From Pseudomonas fluorescens (GTDB lineage Bacteria > Pseudomonadota > Gammaproteobacteria > Pseudomonadales > Pseudomonadaceae): 64,000 nucleotides of DNA. The notes beneath the pieces are model-generated. The model was not told the origin of the DNA. It was given only the letters and a program-made list of their open reading frames with translations, and did no database searches. Both the position numbers and the translations under genes were made by a program. The DNA lies in NCBI RefSeq assembly GCF_902497895.1, contig NZ_CABVHQ010000034.1:1-64000 (forward strand). Reading direction: 5' to 3'. Every line of letters begins with the position of its first letter. Positions within the stretch are counted from its first letter, which is position 1. Shown in pieces: positions 1-9,652 of the stretch.

Positions 1-1900
1 GGGCAGGGGCGTCGGCGCGCAGGCGGTCGTCGAGGACGAACCAGGCCAGCGCACCCTGGCTGTCGCCGAGCAACAGCCATTGACCGGGCTCGTCGGGCAT
101 CGCCGGTACCGGGCAGCCACTGAGCTCGCAGACAAACGCCGGATGGCCGATACGCAGGCGCTGTTCACCGACCCGCCCTTCAAGCCCCAGCCCCGGCGTG
201 CTGAGAACTTCTTCGGCGGCCAGTGGCGCACGGCCGAACGCCCGGGCGATCGGATGTTCGGAACGGTTTTCCAGGGCGGCGGCGAGGCCCAGGCACTGGT
301 CACTGCCCAGCGCACCCAGCGCCCGGATCGAGCGCAGCACCAGGCGCCCTTCGGTGAGGGTCCCGGTCTTGTCGAAAATCACTGTGTCGATCTGATTCAG
401 ACCTTCGAGCACATGGCCGCGAGTCAACAGCAGGCCGAGTTTGTGCAGGGTGCCGGTGGCGGCGGTCAGCGCAGTCGGGGTGGCCAGGGACAGCGCGCAC
501 GGGCAAGTAGCCACCAGCATCGCCAGGACGATCCAGAACGCCCGGGAAGAGTCCAGCTGCCACCACAACAGGCCGATGACCGCCGCGGCGATCAGCGACA
601 GCAACAGGAACCATTGCGCGGCGCGGTCGGCGATTTCCGCCAGCCGGGGTTTTTCCGCCTGGGCCCGATCCAGCAGGCGGACGATGGCTGACAGCCGGGT
701 GTCCTGGCCCAGGGCCAGTACTTCGACGGTCAGCGCACCTTCGACGTTCAGGGTGCCGGCGGTGACCGCGTCGCCCAGGGTGCGCGGTTGTGGCAGGTAC
801 TCGCCGGTCAGCAGCGACTCATCAATGCTCGACTGGCCGTCGAGGATCTTGCCGTCGGCCGGCAGAATCGCTCCGGGATGCACCAGCACCCGGTCGCCCA
901 GGCGCAATTCGCTGAGCAGGATGCGCTCGTTCTGGCCGTCAGCGCTCATGCGCAGGCAGGAGGCGGGCAGTAAATTCACCAGCTGCGCGGTGGCCGCGGC
1001 GGTGCGTTCCCGGGCGCGGCGCTCCAGGTAACGCCCGGCCAGCAGGAACAGGGCAAACATGCCGACCGCATCGAAATACAGTTCGCCGACCCCGGTGATC
1101 GCGGTCCAGATACCGGCGATAAACGCGCTGCCGATGGCCAGCGACACCGAAACATCCATGGTCAGGTGGCGGGTGCGCAGGTCGCGCATGGCGCCCTTGA
1201 AGAACGGCGCGCAGCTGTAGAACACGATCGGGGTGGTGAGGAACAGCGCGACCCAGCGCAGGATGGTGTGCAGCTCGGGGCTCAGGTCGATATTGAATTC
1301 CGGCCAGGTGGCCATGGTCGCCATCATCGCCTGGAACCACAGCAACCCGGCGACCCCCAATTGCCGCAGGGCCAGGCGGTTTTCACCGGCCAGCTGTTCG
1401 GCGGCGCGGTCGGCTTGATACGGATGCGCGGCATAACCGATGTGCCGCAGTTCGCTGAGCACCTTGCTCAGCGGCAACTGGCTGTCGACCCAGCGCACGT
1501 GCAAGCGATGGTTGGACAGATTCAAGCGTGCTTCGGCCACCGCTGGCAGGCTGCGCAGGTGTTTCTCGATCAGCCAGCCGCAGGCGGCGCAGCTGATGCC
1601 TTCCATCAGCAGGGTGGTTTCGGCGAGATCGCCTTCGTGGCGGACAAAAGGTTGCTGGACATCGGCGCGGTCGTACAGCGCCAGCTCGTCCACCAGCTGC
1701 ACCGGCAGCGCCTCGGGGTTGGCCGAGGCTTCGCTGCGATGGCTGTAATAGCTTTCCAGGCCCCCGGCGACAATCGCCTCGGCCACGGCCTGGCATCCCG
1801 GACAGCAAAGCTCGCGGGTTTCGCCCAGAACGACGGCGGTAAACCGGCTGCCGGCAGGGACGGGCAGGGCGCAGTGGTAGCAGGGGGTTGGAGTGGTCAT
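1..1900 (-). CDS. ccoI: Cu(I)-translocating P-type ATPase CcoI/FixI (3' part off window)
   Basis: Heavy-metal P1B-type ATPase that supplies copper for cbb3 oxidase assembly at the inner membrane. About 633 residues are visible before the left edge; the C-terminal nucleotide-binding half is missing only because the window starts there. Seen in order: an N-terminal CYHC (residues 7-10) and a CPGC pair, a metal-binding GISCAACGW near residue 103, several membrane segments, the ion-path motif TCPCALSLATP near 466 and the phosphorylation motif DKTGT near 509. The extra cysteine pairs at the N-terminus are typical of FixI/CcoI rather than CopA. The ATG at 1898-1900 is the first in the frame. It sits downstream of ccoG and ccoH on the same strand, the usual Pseudomonas order, so it belongs to the oxidase maturation group. 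The 322-base gap to ccoH is filled by repeats. Confidence 0.93.
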   Translation of the reverse strand, partial: MTTPTPCYHCALPVPAGSRFTAVVLGETRELCCPGCQAVAEAIVAGGLESYYSHRSEASANPEALPVQLVDELALYDRADVQQPFVRHEGDLAETTLLMEGISCAACGWLIEKHLRSLPAVAEARLNLSNHRLHVRWVDSQLPLSKVLSELRHIGYAAHPYQADRAAEQLAGENRLALRQLGVAGLLWFQAMMATMATWPEFNIDLSPELHTILRWVALFLTTPIVFYSCAPFFKGAMRDLRTRHLTMDVSVSLAIGSAFIAGIWTAITGVGELYFDAVGMFALFLLAGRYLERRARERTAAATAQLVNLLPASCLRMSADGQNERILLSELRLGDRVLVHPGAILPADGKILDGQSSIDESLLTGEYLPQPRTLGDAVTAGTLNVEGALTVEVLALGQDTRLSAIVRLLDRAQAEKPRLAEIADRAAQWFLLLSLIAAAVIGLLWWQLDSSRAFWIVLAMLVATCPCALSLATPTALTAATGTLHKLGLLLTRGHVLEGLNQIDTVIFDKTGTLTEGRLVLRSIRALGALGSDQCLGLAAALENRSEHPIARAFGRAPLAAEEVLSTPGLGLEGRVGEQRLRIGHPAFVCELSGCPVPAMPDEPGQWLLLGDSQGALAWFVLDDRLRADAPA

Positions 1901-1938
1901 TGGGTGGAGTCTATATCGTCCGGGAGGGCCTCATCGCC

Positions 1939-1970
1939 GTAGGAGCGTAGGAGCGTAGGAGCGTAGGAGC
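1939..1970. repeat. 8-bp tandem repeat, four copies
   Basis: Four perfect head-to-tail copies of gtaggagc (1939-1946, 1947-1954, 1955-1962, 1963-1970). The same octamer begins the longer intergenic repeat found here and at 25.4 and 61.6 kb, so this looks like slippage or partial duplication at the edge of that element. Confidence 0.85.
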
Positions 1971-1988
1971 TGACGAGTGAAACGAGGC

Positions 1989-2217
1989 TGCGATCTTTCC
2001 AGGAGCGCCGCAAAACCAAGATCAAAAGATCGCAGCCTGCGGCAGCTCCTACAAATCTTCCGCAAGCTCTGCGATCTTTCCAGGAGCGCCGCAAAACCAA
2101 GATCAAAAGATCGCAGCCTGCGGCAGCTCCTACAGATCTTCCGCAAGCTCTGCGATCTTTCCAGGAGCGCCGCAAAACCAAGATCAAAAGATCGCAGCCT
2201 GCGGCAGCTCCTACAGA
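1989..2217. repeat. 81-bp tandem repeat (three copies) of an intergenic palindromic element
   Basis: Units start at 1989, 2070 and 2151 with a strict 81-base period; the third is cut short at the ccoH stop. Each unit has a central palindrome around 'gatcaaaagatc' and ends in the arm 'gcctgcggcagctcctac'. They fill the ccoH-ccoI gap, together with the octamer array beside them. Because 81 is divisible by three, spurious ORFs run through the repeat in several frames; none looks coding. Confidence 0.85.
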
Positions 2218-2222
2218 TCAGT

Positions 2223-2762
2223 TTATTTTTTCAGATCTTCCGCACCCTGCAGCGGCTCATCACCGAGCAGCAAATCCTTGTCGTGGCTGACCTGCTCTTC
2301 CTCGAACATACGCCAGGTCTGGCCATCCTGCACACCGAGCAATTCGACGAAACGCCGGCCTTCGATCTTGTCGGTCAGCTGGCCGATATAGCGGCCCTGG
2401 TCGCTATCACTCTGCGCCAGGGTGATCTTGCGATCCTTCTCCGGCTGGGTCGGCGAGATCAGGTTCAGCTCCAGGCTTTTCGGCTGGCTGTTGCCGTTCA
2501 GGCGCAACTCGACTTCGCCGGTCACTCCGTCCAGATGCATGCTGGCACGCAGTTGCAGGGTCTGGGCCAGCAGTTCACGGTCCAGCGAGCGATTGATGCC
2601 TTTACCGGCCTCGTAATAATTGTCGTTGACCAGGTTGTCCGGGTTGTTCACCGCGATGGTCACCATCGACAAGGTCAGGGTGATCGAACAGGCCAGGATG
2701 CCGATAATGATCCACGGCCAAAGATGCTTGTACCAAGGGCTTACGGCGTTTGCTGCGGGCAT
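2223..2762 (-). CDS. ccoH: cbb3 oxidase maturation protein CcoH/FixH
   Basis: FixH family membrane protein, 179 residues, needed for assembly of cbb3 cytochrome oxidase and thought to work with CcoI. It has a short cytoplasmic N-terminus, one hydrophobic segment (about residues 14-36, WPWIIIGILACSITL) and a periplasmic domain containing the family-typical NDNYYEAGKGIN just after the membrane. I place the start at the ATG at 2760-2762, preceded by GAGAGAAG at a good distance; the longer frame to 2777 would need a TTG. It begins 11 bases after the ccoG stop, so the two are probably cotranscribed. Confidence 0.92.
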   Translation of the reverse strand: MPAANAVSPWYKHLWPWIIIGILACSITLTLSMVTIAVNNPDNLVNDNYYEAGKGINRSLDRELLAQTLQLRASMHLDGVTGEVELRLNGNSQPKSLELNLISPTQPEKDRKITLAQSDSDQGRYIGQLTDKIEGRRFVELLGVQDGQTWRMFEEEQVSHDKDLLLGDEPLQGAEDLKK

Positions 2763-2773
2763 GGTGACTTCTC

Positions 2774-4192
2774 TCAACGAATTTGTGGGCCGATGAAACG
2801 GCTCTTGGCTTCAATGTGCACGTCCGGGTCATCGGCATCCTTGAGGGTGAATTTCACCTCGTTGGTGCTCGACGGCAGTTGTTCCGGCGCGCTCGACAAC
2901 TCGACCGGCATGCTGAAGATCTCGCCGGCAGCGACCTTGATCTCGCGCTTGCCTTGCAGCTTGAGGTCCGGCAGGCCAGAGGCTTCCAACAGGTAGGTGT
3001 GGTCGCGCTGGTCCTTGTTCATGACTTTCAGGCTGTAGACGTTCTCGATCCGGCCTTCGGCATTCTCACGATAAAGCACCCGGTCCTTGCTGACGTCGAA
3101 TCCGACCAGCGAGCGCATGAAGAATGCGCCCATCAACAGGCCGATCATCATCAGCAGTACCGCCGCATAACCGAGCAGGCGCGGGCGCAGTTTATTGGTT
3201 TTTTGCCCGGAAAGGTTGTGCTCGGTGGTGTAACTGATCAGTCCGCGCGGGTAGTTCATCTTGTCCATGATGCTGTCGCAGGCGTCGATGCAGGCGGCGC
3301 AGCCGATGCATTCGACCTGCAGGCCATCGCGAATGTCGATACCGGTCGGGCAGACCTGAACACACATGGTGCAGTCGATGCAGTCGCCCAGGCCCATGGC
3401 CTTGTAGTCGGCTTCTTTCTTGCGCGGGCCGCGAACTTCACCGCGACGCGGGTCGTAGGAGACGATCATCGTGTCTTTGTCGAACATCACGCTCTGGAAG
3501 CGCGCATAGGGGCACATGTAGATGCACACCTGCTCGCGCAACCAGCCGGCGTTGCCGTAGGTCGCGAGGGTGAAGAAACCGACCCAGAAATACGACCAGC
3601 CGTCGGCCTGGCCGGTGAAGAAGTCGATGGTCAGTTCACGAATCGGCGAGAAATAACCGACAAAGGTCATGCCGGTGACAAAACCGATCAGCAGCCAGAG
3701 GCTGTGTTTAGTGACCTTGCGCAGGAACTTGTTGGCGCTCATCGGCGCCTTGTCCAGTTTGATGCGCTGGTTGCGGTCGCCTTCGGTGACCTTCTCGCAC
3801 CACATATAGATCCAGGTCCAGACGCTCTGCGGGCAGGTATAGCCGCACCAGACGCGCCCGGCATAGACGGTGATGAAGAACAGGCCGAAGGCGGCGACGA
3901 TCAGGATGCCGGAGAGCAGGATGAAATCCTGCGGCCAGAAGGTCGCGCCAAAGATGAAGAATTTGCGCTCCGGCAGATTCCACCAGACGGCCTGATGGCC
4001 ACCCCAGCTCAGCCAGACCGTACCGAAATACAGCAGAAACAGCCCGGCACCGCCCATCATCCGCAGGTTGCGGTACAGGCCGGTGAAGGCGCGGGTGTAG
4101 ATTTTTTCCCGAGAGGCGTAGAGATCGACGGTGTTATTCGAATTTTTGGCAGGCGGGGTAACGTCGTGTACCGGAATCTGATTGCTCATCAT
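2774..4192 (-). CDS. ccoG: cbb3 oxidase accessory protein CcoG (RdxA/FixG), iron-sulfur membrane protein
   Basis: CcoG family, 472 residues; in other bacteria it acts as a cupric reductase feeding Cu(I) to cbb3 assembly. Five or so membrane helices surround a VWCGYTCPQSVW segment. Two 4Fe-4S ferredoxin-type clusters follow around residues 262-310 (CIDCTMCVQVCP and CIGCAACIDACD), then a helix near 345 and a C-terminal Ig-like periplasmic domain. Two adjacent ATGs (4190-4192, 4187-4189) are possible starts; which is used cannot be told. Same strand as ccoPQON-1 but about 600 bases downstream, beyond a strong terminator, so it probably has its own promoter. Confidence 0.95.
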   Translation of the reverse strand: MMSNQIPVHDVTPPAKNSNNTVDLYASREKIYTRAFTGLYRNLRMMGGAGLFLLYFGTVWLSWGGHQAVWWNLPERKFFIFGATFWPQDFILLSGILIVAAFGLFFITVYAGRVWCGYTCPQSVWTWIYMWCEKVTEGDRNQRIKLDKAPMSANKFLRKVTKHSLWLLIGFVTGMTFVGYFSPIRELTIDFFTGQADGWSYFWVGFFTLATYGNAGWLREQVCIYMCPYARFQSVMFDKDTMIVSYDPRRGEVRGPRKKEADYKAMGLGDCIDCTMCVQVCPTGIDIRDGLQVECIGCAACIDACDSIMDKMNYPRGLISYTTEHNLSGQKTNKLRPRLLGYAAVLLMMIGLLMGAFFMRSLVGFDVSKDRVLYRENAEGRIENVYSLKVMNKDQRDHTYLLEASGLPDLKLQGKREIKVAAGEIFSMPVELSSAPEQLPSSTNEVKFTLKDADDPDVHIEAKSRFIGPQIR

Positions 4193-4438
4193 TGCATCCC
4201 ACGGCAGTGGAAAAATGCCCCGGTCAGTACATGCCGACCGCGGTCAAAAAGGTATTGCAGTGGCGCAATGATACGCCTGTAGCTCCAGGTCAAGGGTGCG
4301 ACCTTTAGTCGCGTTGGGAGAAAAGCAGAGATGGTGTAGCAAGTGTAACAATTCTTGATGTGAGTCAATTGACTTGTAAAGCATGGATGAATTTTCGTCC
4401 AGGAGCGTTCAATCCCGACTTTCCTGACGGCACCTCGA

Positions 4439-4700
4439 CCCTCGTAGCAGCTGCCGAGCTCCGCGAGGCTGCGTTCGGCTGCGCAGCAGTCGCAAAACCA
4501 GACACTACGGTGTGTCAGGTTGCCCAAGGGCGCATGTTCAACTCAATCCCTCGTAGCAGCTGCCGAGCTCCGCGAGGCTGCGTTCGGCTGCGCAGCAGTC
4601 GCAAAACCAGACACTACGGTGTGTCAGGTTGCCCAAGGGCGCATGTTCTACGATTGCTACGCAACCGAACGCAGCCTCGCAAAGCTCGGCAGCTGCTACA
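4439..4700. repeat. Composite intergenic repeat: 101-bp direct repeat plus inverted copy
   Basis: 4439-4539 and 4548-4648 are identical over 101 bases (period 109). The start of each unit (gtagcagctgccgagct...) pairs with the inverted segment at about 4656-4700, so either unit could form a long stem. The same 'gtagcagctg' arm occurs at 12.5 and 14.2 kb. Small ORFs across it follow the repeat and are not credible genes. Confidence 0.85.
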
Positions 4701-4730
4701 CGGGGCCCATTACCGCGTCGCCATAAACAA

Positions 4731-4764
4731 AACGGCCCCGCCAATCTTCATTGGCGGGGCCGTT
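4731..4764 (-). terminator. Rho-independent terminator after ccoP1
   Basis: Perfect 15-bp stem (4731-4745 with 4750-4764) and a cttc loop, GC-rich in the middle and flanked by T or A runs on both sides. It lies 24 bases past the ccoP1 stop and would end the ccoNOQP-1 transcript; the A/T flanks could make it bidirectional. Confidence 0.9.
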
Positions 4765-4787
4765 TTTTGTTGCATCAAGCGTTTGCC

Positions 4788-5771
4788 TTACTGGGCGTCC
4801 GCAACCGCAGCTTTCTCACCGTGAGACAGGCTGTAGACGTAAGCGGCCAGCAGGTGAACCTTGTCGTTCCCTTGCAGTTGTTCCTGGGCAGGCATCTGGC
4901 CCTGGCGACCGTGGCGGATGCTCTGCTGCAGCTGAGCGAAGCTCGAGCCGTAGATGAACCCCTCCGGGTGGGTCAGGTCAGGTGCGCCCATTGCCGGGGT
5001 GCCTTTGCCTTGCGGGCCGTGGCACGCGACGCAGTTGGCGGCGAACAGCTTCTGGCCGGCAACCGGATCGGCTTTGCTGCCTTCCGGCAATTTGCGGCCG
5101 TCGAGGTTGGTCAGCACGAAAGCCGCAACGTCGGCGACGCCTTGCTCGCCGATGACTTCGGACCAGGCTGGCATGACCGCATGACGGCCACCCATGATGG
5201 TGGTCTTGATGAGTTCCGGTTCACCGCCCCAGCGCCAGTTGGCGTCGGTCAGGTTAGGGAAGCCATAGGCACCTTTGGCGTCGGAACCGTGGCAGACCGA
5301 GCAGTTGGAGGCGAACAGACGGCCACCCATCTTCAAGGCTTGCGGATCCTTGGCCACTTCTTCGATCGGCATGGAAGCGAACTTGGCGAAGATCGGACCG
5401 AACCTGGCGTCCGATTTAGCCATTTCCTTTTCCCACTCGTGCACGCCGGTCCAGCCGGTCTGGCCGTTGGCGAATGCAGTCTGCTTCTCGGTGTCCAGGT
5501 AGTTGTAGCCGGGCAGCAGGCCTTTCCAGTTACCCAGGCCCGGGTACAGCACCAGGTAGCCCAGGGCGAAGATGATGGTGCCGACGAACAGCATGAACCA
5601 CCATTTCGGCAACGGGTTGTCGTACTCCTCGATGCCGTCGAAGGAGTGGCCAACCGTTTCATCTGTCTGTTCGGCGCGCTGGCCCTTGCGGGTCGACAGC
5701 AGCAGCCAGGTCAGGGTGAAGATCGTACCCAGACTGAGGACTGTGACGTACAGACTCCAGAACGTAGTCAT
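4788..5771 (-). CDS. ccoP1: cbb3-type cytochrome c oxidase subunit III, CcoP (copy 1)
   Basis: Membrane-anchored dihaem cytochrome c subunit that takes electrons from soluble cytochrome c and passes them to CcoO. 327 residues. Two hydrophobic segments (about 8-26 and 58-78) flank the conserved [15 protein letters not shown]. Two haem c sites follow: CSVCH near residue 155 and CVACH near 246, each with a downstream Met-containing loop (MPAW, MPAQ). The start ATG overlaps the ccoQ stop in an ATGA, so translation is coupled. It is closest to ccoG, the position of cluster 1 in other pseudomonads. Its insert of ten residues before [12 protein letters not shown] distinguishes it from copy 2. Confidence 0.97.
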   Translation of the reverse strand: MTTFWSLYVTVLSLGTIFTLTWLLLSTRKGQRAEQTDETVGHSFDGIEEYDNPLPKWWFMLFVGTIIFALGYLVLYPGLGNWKGLLPGYNYLDTEKQTAFANGQTGWTGVHEWEKEMAKSDARFGPIFAKFASMPIEEVAKDPQALKMGGRLFASNCSVCHGSDAKGAYGFPNLTDANWRWGGEPELIKTTIMGGRHAVMPAWSEVIGEQGVADVAAFVLTNLDGRKLPEGSKADPVAGQKLFAANCVACHGPQGKGTPAMGAPDLTHPEGFIYGSSFAQLQQSIRHGRQGQMPAQEQLQGNDKVHLLAAYVYSLSHGEKAAVADAQ

Positions 5772-5953
5772 TCTTTGTTACTCCTAGAAGCTTGCTCGAC
5801 GTGCTTGATGGCTTCGGGATCATCCGCGAAAGGCAGCAAGGTCGCGTCTTCAAACTCGGATTTGCGCTTGGGGCTGAACACCCACAAGGCCAGACCGATA
5901 AAGGCCACCATTACGACAACGGTGCCCAGGCCACGAATCATCCCGATATCCAT
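5768..5953 (-). CDS. ccoQ1: cbb3 oxidase subunit IV, CcoQ (copy 1)
   Basis: Small single-span subunit, 61 residues, that stabilises the cbb3 complex. One hydrophobic segment (about residues 5-25, [19 protein letters not shown]) is followed by the typical short basic stretch [11 protein letters not shown] and an acidic tail. It lies 5 bases after ccoO and overlaps ccoP by four bases, as expected for a ccoNOQP operon. The short size and single helix give little else to identify it by; position decides the call. Confidence 0.92.
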   Translation of the reverse strand: MDIGMIRGLGTVVVMVAFIGLALWVFSPKRKSEFEDATLLPFADDPEAIKHVEQASRSNKE

Positions 5954-5958
5954 CTAAA

Positions 5959-6567
5959 TCACCGTTTGCTTTTGATGATGGTGCCCAGGCCTTGCAGATA
6001 GGCCACCAGCGCGTCCATTTCGGTTTTGCCCTTCACAGCATCCTGGGCACCGGCGATGTCTTCGTCGGTGTAAGGGGTGCCGAGCGTGCGCAAGACTTCC
6101 ATTTTCTTCGCGGTGTCTTTGCCGTCGAGCTTGTTTTCCACGAGGAACGGGTAGGCCGGCATTTTCGACTCGGGCACTACGTTGCGCGGGTTGTACAAAT
6201 GCGCACGCTGCCAGTCATCGGAGTAACGACCGCCGACCCGGGCCAGGTCCGGACCGGTACGCTTGGAACCCCACAGGAACGGGTGGTCCCAGACGCTTTC
6301 ACCGGCTACCGAGTAGTGGCCATAACGTTCGGTTTCGGCACGGAACGGACGGATCATCTGCGAGTGGCAGCCGACACAACCGTTGGCGATGTAAATGTCG
6401 CGGCCTTCCAGTTCCAGCGCGGTACGCGGCTTCATGCCTTCGACCGGCTTGTTGGTGACGTCCTGGAAAAACAGCGGAACGATCTGGGTCAGGCCGCCGA
6501 TGCTGACGGCGATGACCATGAAGAAGGCCAGCAGGCCAATATTCTTCTCGACTGCTTCATGCTTCAT
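5959..6567 (-). CDS. ccoO1: cbb3 oxidase subunit II, monohaem cytochrome c CcoO (copy 1)
   Basis: Monohaem cytochrome c subunit passing electrons from CcoP to the CcoN active site. 202 residues: an N-terminal anchor (about 10-30, [19 protein letters not shown]), haem site [12 protein letters not shown] near residue 62, and the axial-Met segment [11 protein letters not shown] near 135. Its ATG overlaps the ccoN stop as TGATG, so it is translationally coupled. Sequence is nearly the same as copy 2 apart from the region after residue 140. Confidence 0.97.
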   Translation of the reverse strand: MKHEAVEKNIGLLAFFMVIAVSIGGLTQIVPLFFQDVTNKPVEGMKPRTALELEGRDIYIANGCVGCHSQMIRPFRAETERYGHYSVAGESVWDHPFLWGSKRTGPDLARVGGRYSDDWQRAHLYNPRNVVPESKMPAYPFLVENKLDGKDTAKKMEVLRTLGTPYTDEDIAGAQDAVKGKTEMDALVAYLQGLGTIIKSKR

Positions 6568-8009
6568 CAGTGAGCTCCAACTACAGCAATCTGTTCAGCG
6601 GCTTTGGCTTCAACCGGGTTCGAGGCACGTACGGTACGCCATACGTTGTAGGCCATGAACAGCATGCCGCTGGCAAAGAACGCACCGCCCAGGGCACGAA
6701 CGATGAAACCAGGATGGCTGGCTTGCAGCGCTTCGACGAAGGAGTAGGTGAGGGTCCCGTCATCGTTGATTGCACGCCACATCAGACCCTGGGTGATGCC
6801 GTTGACCCACATCGAAGCGATGTAGAGCACGGTACCGATGGTCGCGAGCCAGAAGTGCGTGTTGATCATGCCGATGTTGTGCATCTGCGTGCGACCGTAC
6901 AGTTTCGGGATCATGTGGTAGACGGCGCCGATCGAGATCATCGCTACCCAGCCCAAGGCACCGGCGTGTACGTGGCCGATGGTCCAGTCGGTGTAGTGCG
7001 ACAGCGAGTTGACGGTCTTGATCGCCATCATCGGACCTTCGAAGGTCGACATGCCGTAGAACGCCAGGGACACCACCAGGAACCGCAGGATCGGGTCGGT
7101 GCGCAGCTTATGCCAGGCGCCCGACAGGGTCATCATGCCGTTGATCATGCCGCCCCAGCTTGGCGCCAGGAGGATGATCGACATCGCCATGCCCAGGGAC
7201 TGAGCCCAGTCCGGCAGTGCGGTGTAGTGCAGGTGGTGCGGACCGGCCCAGATGTACAGGGTGATCAGCGCCCAGAAATGCACGATCGACAGGCGATAGG
7301 AGTAGATCGGACGCTCGGCCTGTTTCGGCACGAAGTAGTACATCATCCCCAGGAAGCCGGTGGTCAGGAAGAAACCCACCGCGTTGTGGCCGTACCACCA
7401 CTGGATCATCGCATCAGTCGCACCGGCGTAGGCCGAGTAGGACTTGAAGAAACTCACCGGCAGCGACGCGTGGTTGACGATGTGCAGCATCGCCGTCACG
7501 ACGATGAAGGCACCGTAGAACCAGTTACCCACATAGATGTGCTTGGTCTTGCGCTGGGTGATGGTACCGAAGAACACCGCACCGTAGGTCACCCAGACGA
7601 TGGCCAGCAAAATAGCCAATGGCCATTCCAGTTCCGCGTATTCCTTGGTGGTGGTGTAACCCAGCGGCAAGGTAATGATCGCGCCGACTATTACTGCCTG
7701 CCATCCCCAGAAGGTGAAGGCCGCCAATTTGTCGGAAATCAGTCGCGTTTGGCAGGTTCGCTGCACGACATAATAAGAAGTGGCAAACAATGCACAACCA
7801 CCGAAGGCAAAAATCACCAGGTTGGTGTGCAATGGGCGTAAGCGTCCAAAAGTCGTCCACGGCAGGCCAAAATTCAATTCCGGCCATACAAGCTGTGAGG
7901 CGATGAAGACACCAAGCCCCATGCCAAGGATCCCCCAGACCACCGTCATGATGGCGAACTGGCGGACTACCTTATAGTTATAAGCAGTCGGACTGATTGC
8001 TGTGCTCAT
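6567..8009 (-). CDS. ccoN1: cbb3 oxidase catalytic subunit I, CcoN (copy 1)
   Basis: Catalytic haem-copper subunit that reduces oxygen to water and pumps protons. 480 residues with about twelve membrane helices. Characteristic motifs are visible: [13 protein letters not shown] (copper/haem ligand region), [12 protein letters not shown] and [15 protein letters not shown] start it at the ATG 8007-8009 ([15 protein letters not shown]), which aligns with copy 2 and has GGAA upstream; the open frame runs 26 codons further up without family similarity. First gene of ccoNOQP-1, with an Anr-type box about 90 bases upstream. Nearly identical in core sequence to the second ccoN. Confidence 0.97.
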   Translation of the reverse strand: MSTAISPTAYNYKVVRQFAIMTVVWGILGMGLGVFIASQLVWPELNFGLPWTTFGRLRPLHTNLVIFAFGGCALFATSYYVVQRTCQTRLISDKLAAFTFWGWQAVIVGAIITLPLGYTTTKEYAELEWPLAILLAIVWVTYGAVFFGTITQRKTKHIYVGNWFYGAFIVVTAMLHIVNHASLPVSFFKSYSAYAGATDAMIQWWYGHNAVGFFLTTGFLGMMYYFVPKQAERPIYSYRLSIVHFWALITLYIWAGPHHLHYTALPDWAQSLGMAMSIILLAPSWGGMINGMMTLSGAWHKLRTDPILRFLVVSLAFYGMSTFEGPMMAIKTVNSLSHYTDWTIGHVHAGALGWVAMISIGAVYHMIPKLYGRTQMHNIGMINTHFWLATIGTVLYIASMWVNGITQGLMWRAINDDGTLTYSFVEALQASHPGFIVRALGGAFFASGMLFMAYNVWRTVRASNPVEAKAAEQIAVVGAH

Positions 8010-8093
8010 TCTAAGGTTCCACGGTTTGGGTGTTTTATTAGGGTAAAAAACGGTCGCAAGTATGGAGAAAGCAAGGTGCCATTGCAACGCGCC

Positions 8094-8107
8094 TTGACCC
8101 TGGTCAA
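8094..8107 (-). promoter_or_regulatory. Anr/Fnr-type binding site upstream of ccoN1
   Basis: TTGACCCTGGTCAA is a perfect palindrome of two TTGAC half-sites with a four-base spacer, matching the Fnr/Anr layout (TTGAT-N4-ATCAA) with a T-to-C change in each half. Its centre is about 92 bases upstream of the ccoN1 ATG. Low-oxygen activation by Anr is inferred from this match and from known control of cbb3 operons in Pseudomonas. Confidence 0.65.
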
Positions 8108-8447
8108 TTCTTTCCGAGGCTTATTCTGCGGCCTTTCCATGCGCCGAGTAAGGACAAAAATGACCTTGGACAACCGCCACGGAGGATGGAAAAGACCAGG
8201 GGTAATGGCTAGATGTAACCGGGTGTGTTGAAACCGGGGGTCAGCCGGGAGACGGTAACGTGCTCGACAGGCGTTATAAACCGGCCTTTGCGGCCTGTCC
8301 ATCGAGCACAATCGTCGAACGCATCGGTTACAGTTAGCCGTGGCCGGCGCGTGCCGTTCCACCAACGGAAAAGCTTAAACCCGAATCTCTAGACTGGGAA
8401 GAAGGACTTTGGGAGGGTGCGACACTTGGTCGCGCAGAAGCAGGGAA

Positions 8448-8474
8448 CTGCCGCATCCTGAGCGGATGCGGCAG
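8448..8474 (-). terminator. Possible terminator hairpin after ccoP2
   Basis: Perfect 11-bp stem (8448-8458 with 8464-8474, loop tgagc) 16 bases past the ccoP2 stop. On the minus strand the following bases are not a clear T run, so termination is uncertain. Confidence 0.5.
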
Positions 8475-8489
8475 CGAAACGATGGACGG

Positions 8490-9443
8490 TTACTGTTTCT
8501 TGTCCAGCGCCAACTCTCCTTCGTGGGTAGCGTCATGAGACAGGCTGTACACGTAGGCGGCCAGCAATTGCACCTTGTCATTACCGAGTAGCTCGGTCTG
8601 TGCTGGCATATGGCCTTGGCGACCATGGCGAATGGTCTGTTGCAGTTGTGCCAGGCTGGTGCCGTAGATGAAGCCGGCGGGTTGCGTCAGGTTCGGCGCG
8701 CCCATGGCCTGCACGCCTTGCCCGGCAGGACCGTGGCACGCCACGCACATAGTGCCGAACGCTTGCTGTCCGGCGTGCAGATCGACGCTGCTGTCGGCAG
8801 GCAGTGGCAGCCCGGCCAGTCCATTACGCACATAAGCCGCGACATTCTTCACGCCGTTCTCACCGAGCATTTCGCCCCAGGCCGGCATCGCCGCCATGCG
8901 CCCACCCATGATGGTGGTCTTGATGGTGTCGGTGTTGCCGCCCCAGCGCCAGTGGTTGTCGACGAGGTTCGGGAAGCCGAAAGCGCCCTTGGCATCCGAG
9001 CCGTGGCACACCGCGCAATTGGAGGCAAACAGGCGACCGCCCATTTTCAACGCCAGCGGGTCTTTAGCCACTTCTTCCAGGGGCATGGCCGCGAATTTGG
9101 CGAAGATCGGCCCAAATTTAGCGTCGGCCTTTTCCATTTCCTTTTCCCACTCGTGCACACCGGTCCAGCCGTTTTCATAACCCGGCAGGATGCCTTTCCA
9201 GTTGCCCAGGCCGGGGTAAAGGATCAAGTAACCCACGGCAAATACCAGGGTGCCGGCGAACAGCATGAACCACCATTGCGGCAGCGGATTGTCATACTCC
9301 TCGATGCCGTCGAAGCTGTGGCCCATGGTCTGGTCAGTGCTGCCCTTGGTTTCGCCCTTGCGTGTACCGATCAGCAGCCAGGTCAGACCGATCAGGCTGC
9401 CGATGGTCAGTACGCAGATCCACGTACTCCAGAAGGTGGTCAT
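8490..9443 (-). CDS. ccoP2: cbb3-type cytochrome c oxidase subunit III, CcoP (copy 2)
   Basis: Second dihaem CcoP, 317 residues, same role as copy 1 in the parallel oxidase. It has two N-terminal hydrophobic segments around [15 protein letters not shown], then haem sites CAVCH and CVACH. Compared with copy 1 it lacks the short insert before [12 protein letters not shown] and differs in the last ten residues. The start overlaps the ccoQ2 stop (ATGA). Terminal gene of ccoNOQP-2. Confidence 0.97.
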   Translation of the reverse strand: MTTFWSTWICVLTIGSLIGLTWLLIGTRKGETKGSTDQTMGHSFDGIEEYDNPLPQWWFMLFAGTLVFAVGYLILYPGLGNWKGILPGYENGWTGVHEWEKEMEKADAKFGPIFAKFAAMPLEEVAKDPLALKMGGRLFASNCAVCHGSDAKGAFGFPNLVDNHWRWGGNTDTIKTTIMGGRMAAMPAWGEMLGENGVKNVAAYVRNGLAGLPLPADSSVDLHAGQQAFGTMCVACHGPAGQGVQAMGAPNLTQPAGFIYGTSLAQLQQTIRHGRQGHMPAQTELLGNDKVQLLAAYVYSLSHDATHEGELALDKKQ

Positions 9444-9649
9444 GGCCGAATGCTCCTTGTTGCAGGTTGGGCTTCATCAGATTGAAGGGAGGCCGTGCCC
9501 GGTTCATCGGCAAACGGCAGCAGCCGCGCCTGGGCGAACTCCGGGTTGCGCTTGGCGTTGAACACCCAGAGCGACAGGCCGATGAAGGCGATCATCACCA
9601 CCAGCGTGCCAAGGCCGCGGATCATTCCACTATCGAGTTCAAAACCCAT
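9440..9649 (-). CDS. ccoQ2: cbb3 oxidase subunit IV, CcoQ (copy 2)
   Basis: 69-residue single-helix subunit (helix about residues 10-30, [19 protein letters not shown]) followed by [11 protein letters not shown] and a longer polar tail than copy 1. Sits 3 bases after ccoO2 and overlaps ccoP2 by four bases. Identification rests on position and similarity to the first CcoQ. Confidence 0.92.
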   Translation of the reverse strand: MGFELDSGMIRGLGTLVVMIAFIGLSLWVFNAKRNPEFAQARLLPFADEPGTASLQSDEAQPATRSIRP

Positions 9650-9652
9650 GGC

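Larger units (their letters stand above)
8010..8489. other. Intergenic region between the two cco operons
   Basis: 480 bases with no credible gene. It carries the promoter side of ccoN1, including the Anr-type palindrome at 8094-8107, and the 3' end of ccoNOQP-2 with a possible hairpin at 8448-8474. A minus-strand open frame (8006-8365) has no family features and covers the promoter. Confidence 0.7.

Noticed and set aside
1977-2996. 339-codon plus-strand frame across the 81-bp repeats and ccoH
   Set aside because: It exists because the repeat period is a multiple of three; the rest is antisense to ccoH.
4360-4824. Small frames across the 4.4-4.7 kb repeats
   Set aside because: They follow the repeat unit and have no coding features.
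8006-8365. 119-codon minus-strand frame upstream of ccoN1
   Set aside because: No family features and it covers the Anr-type box and promoter.
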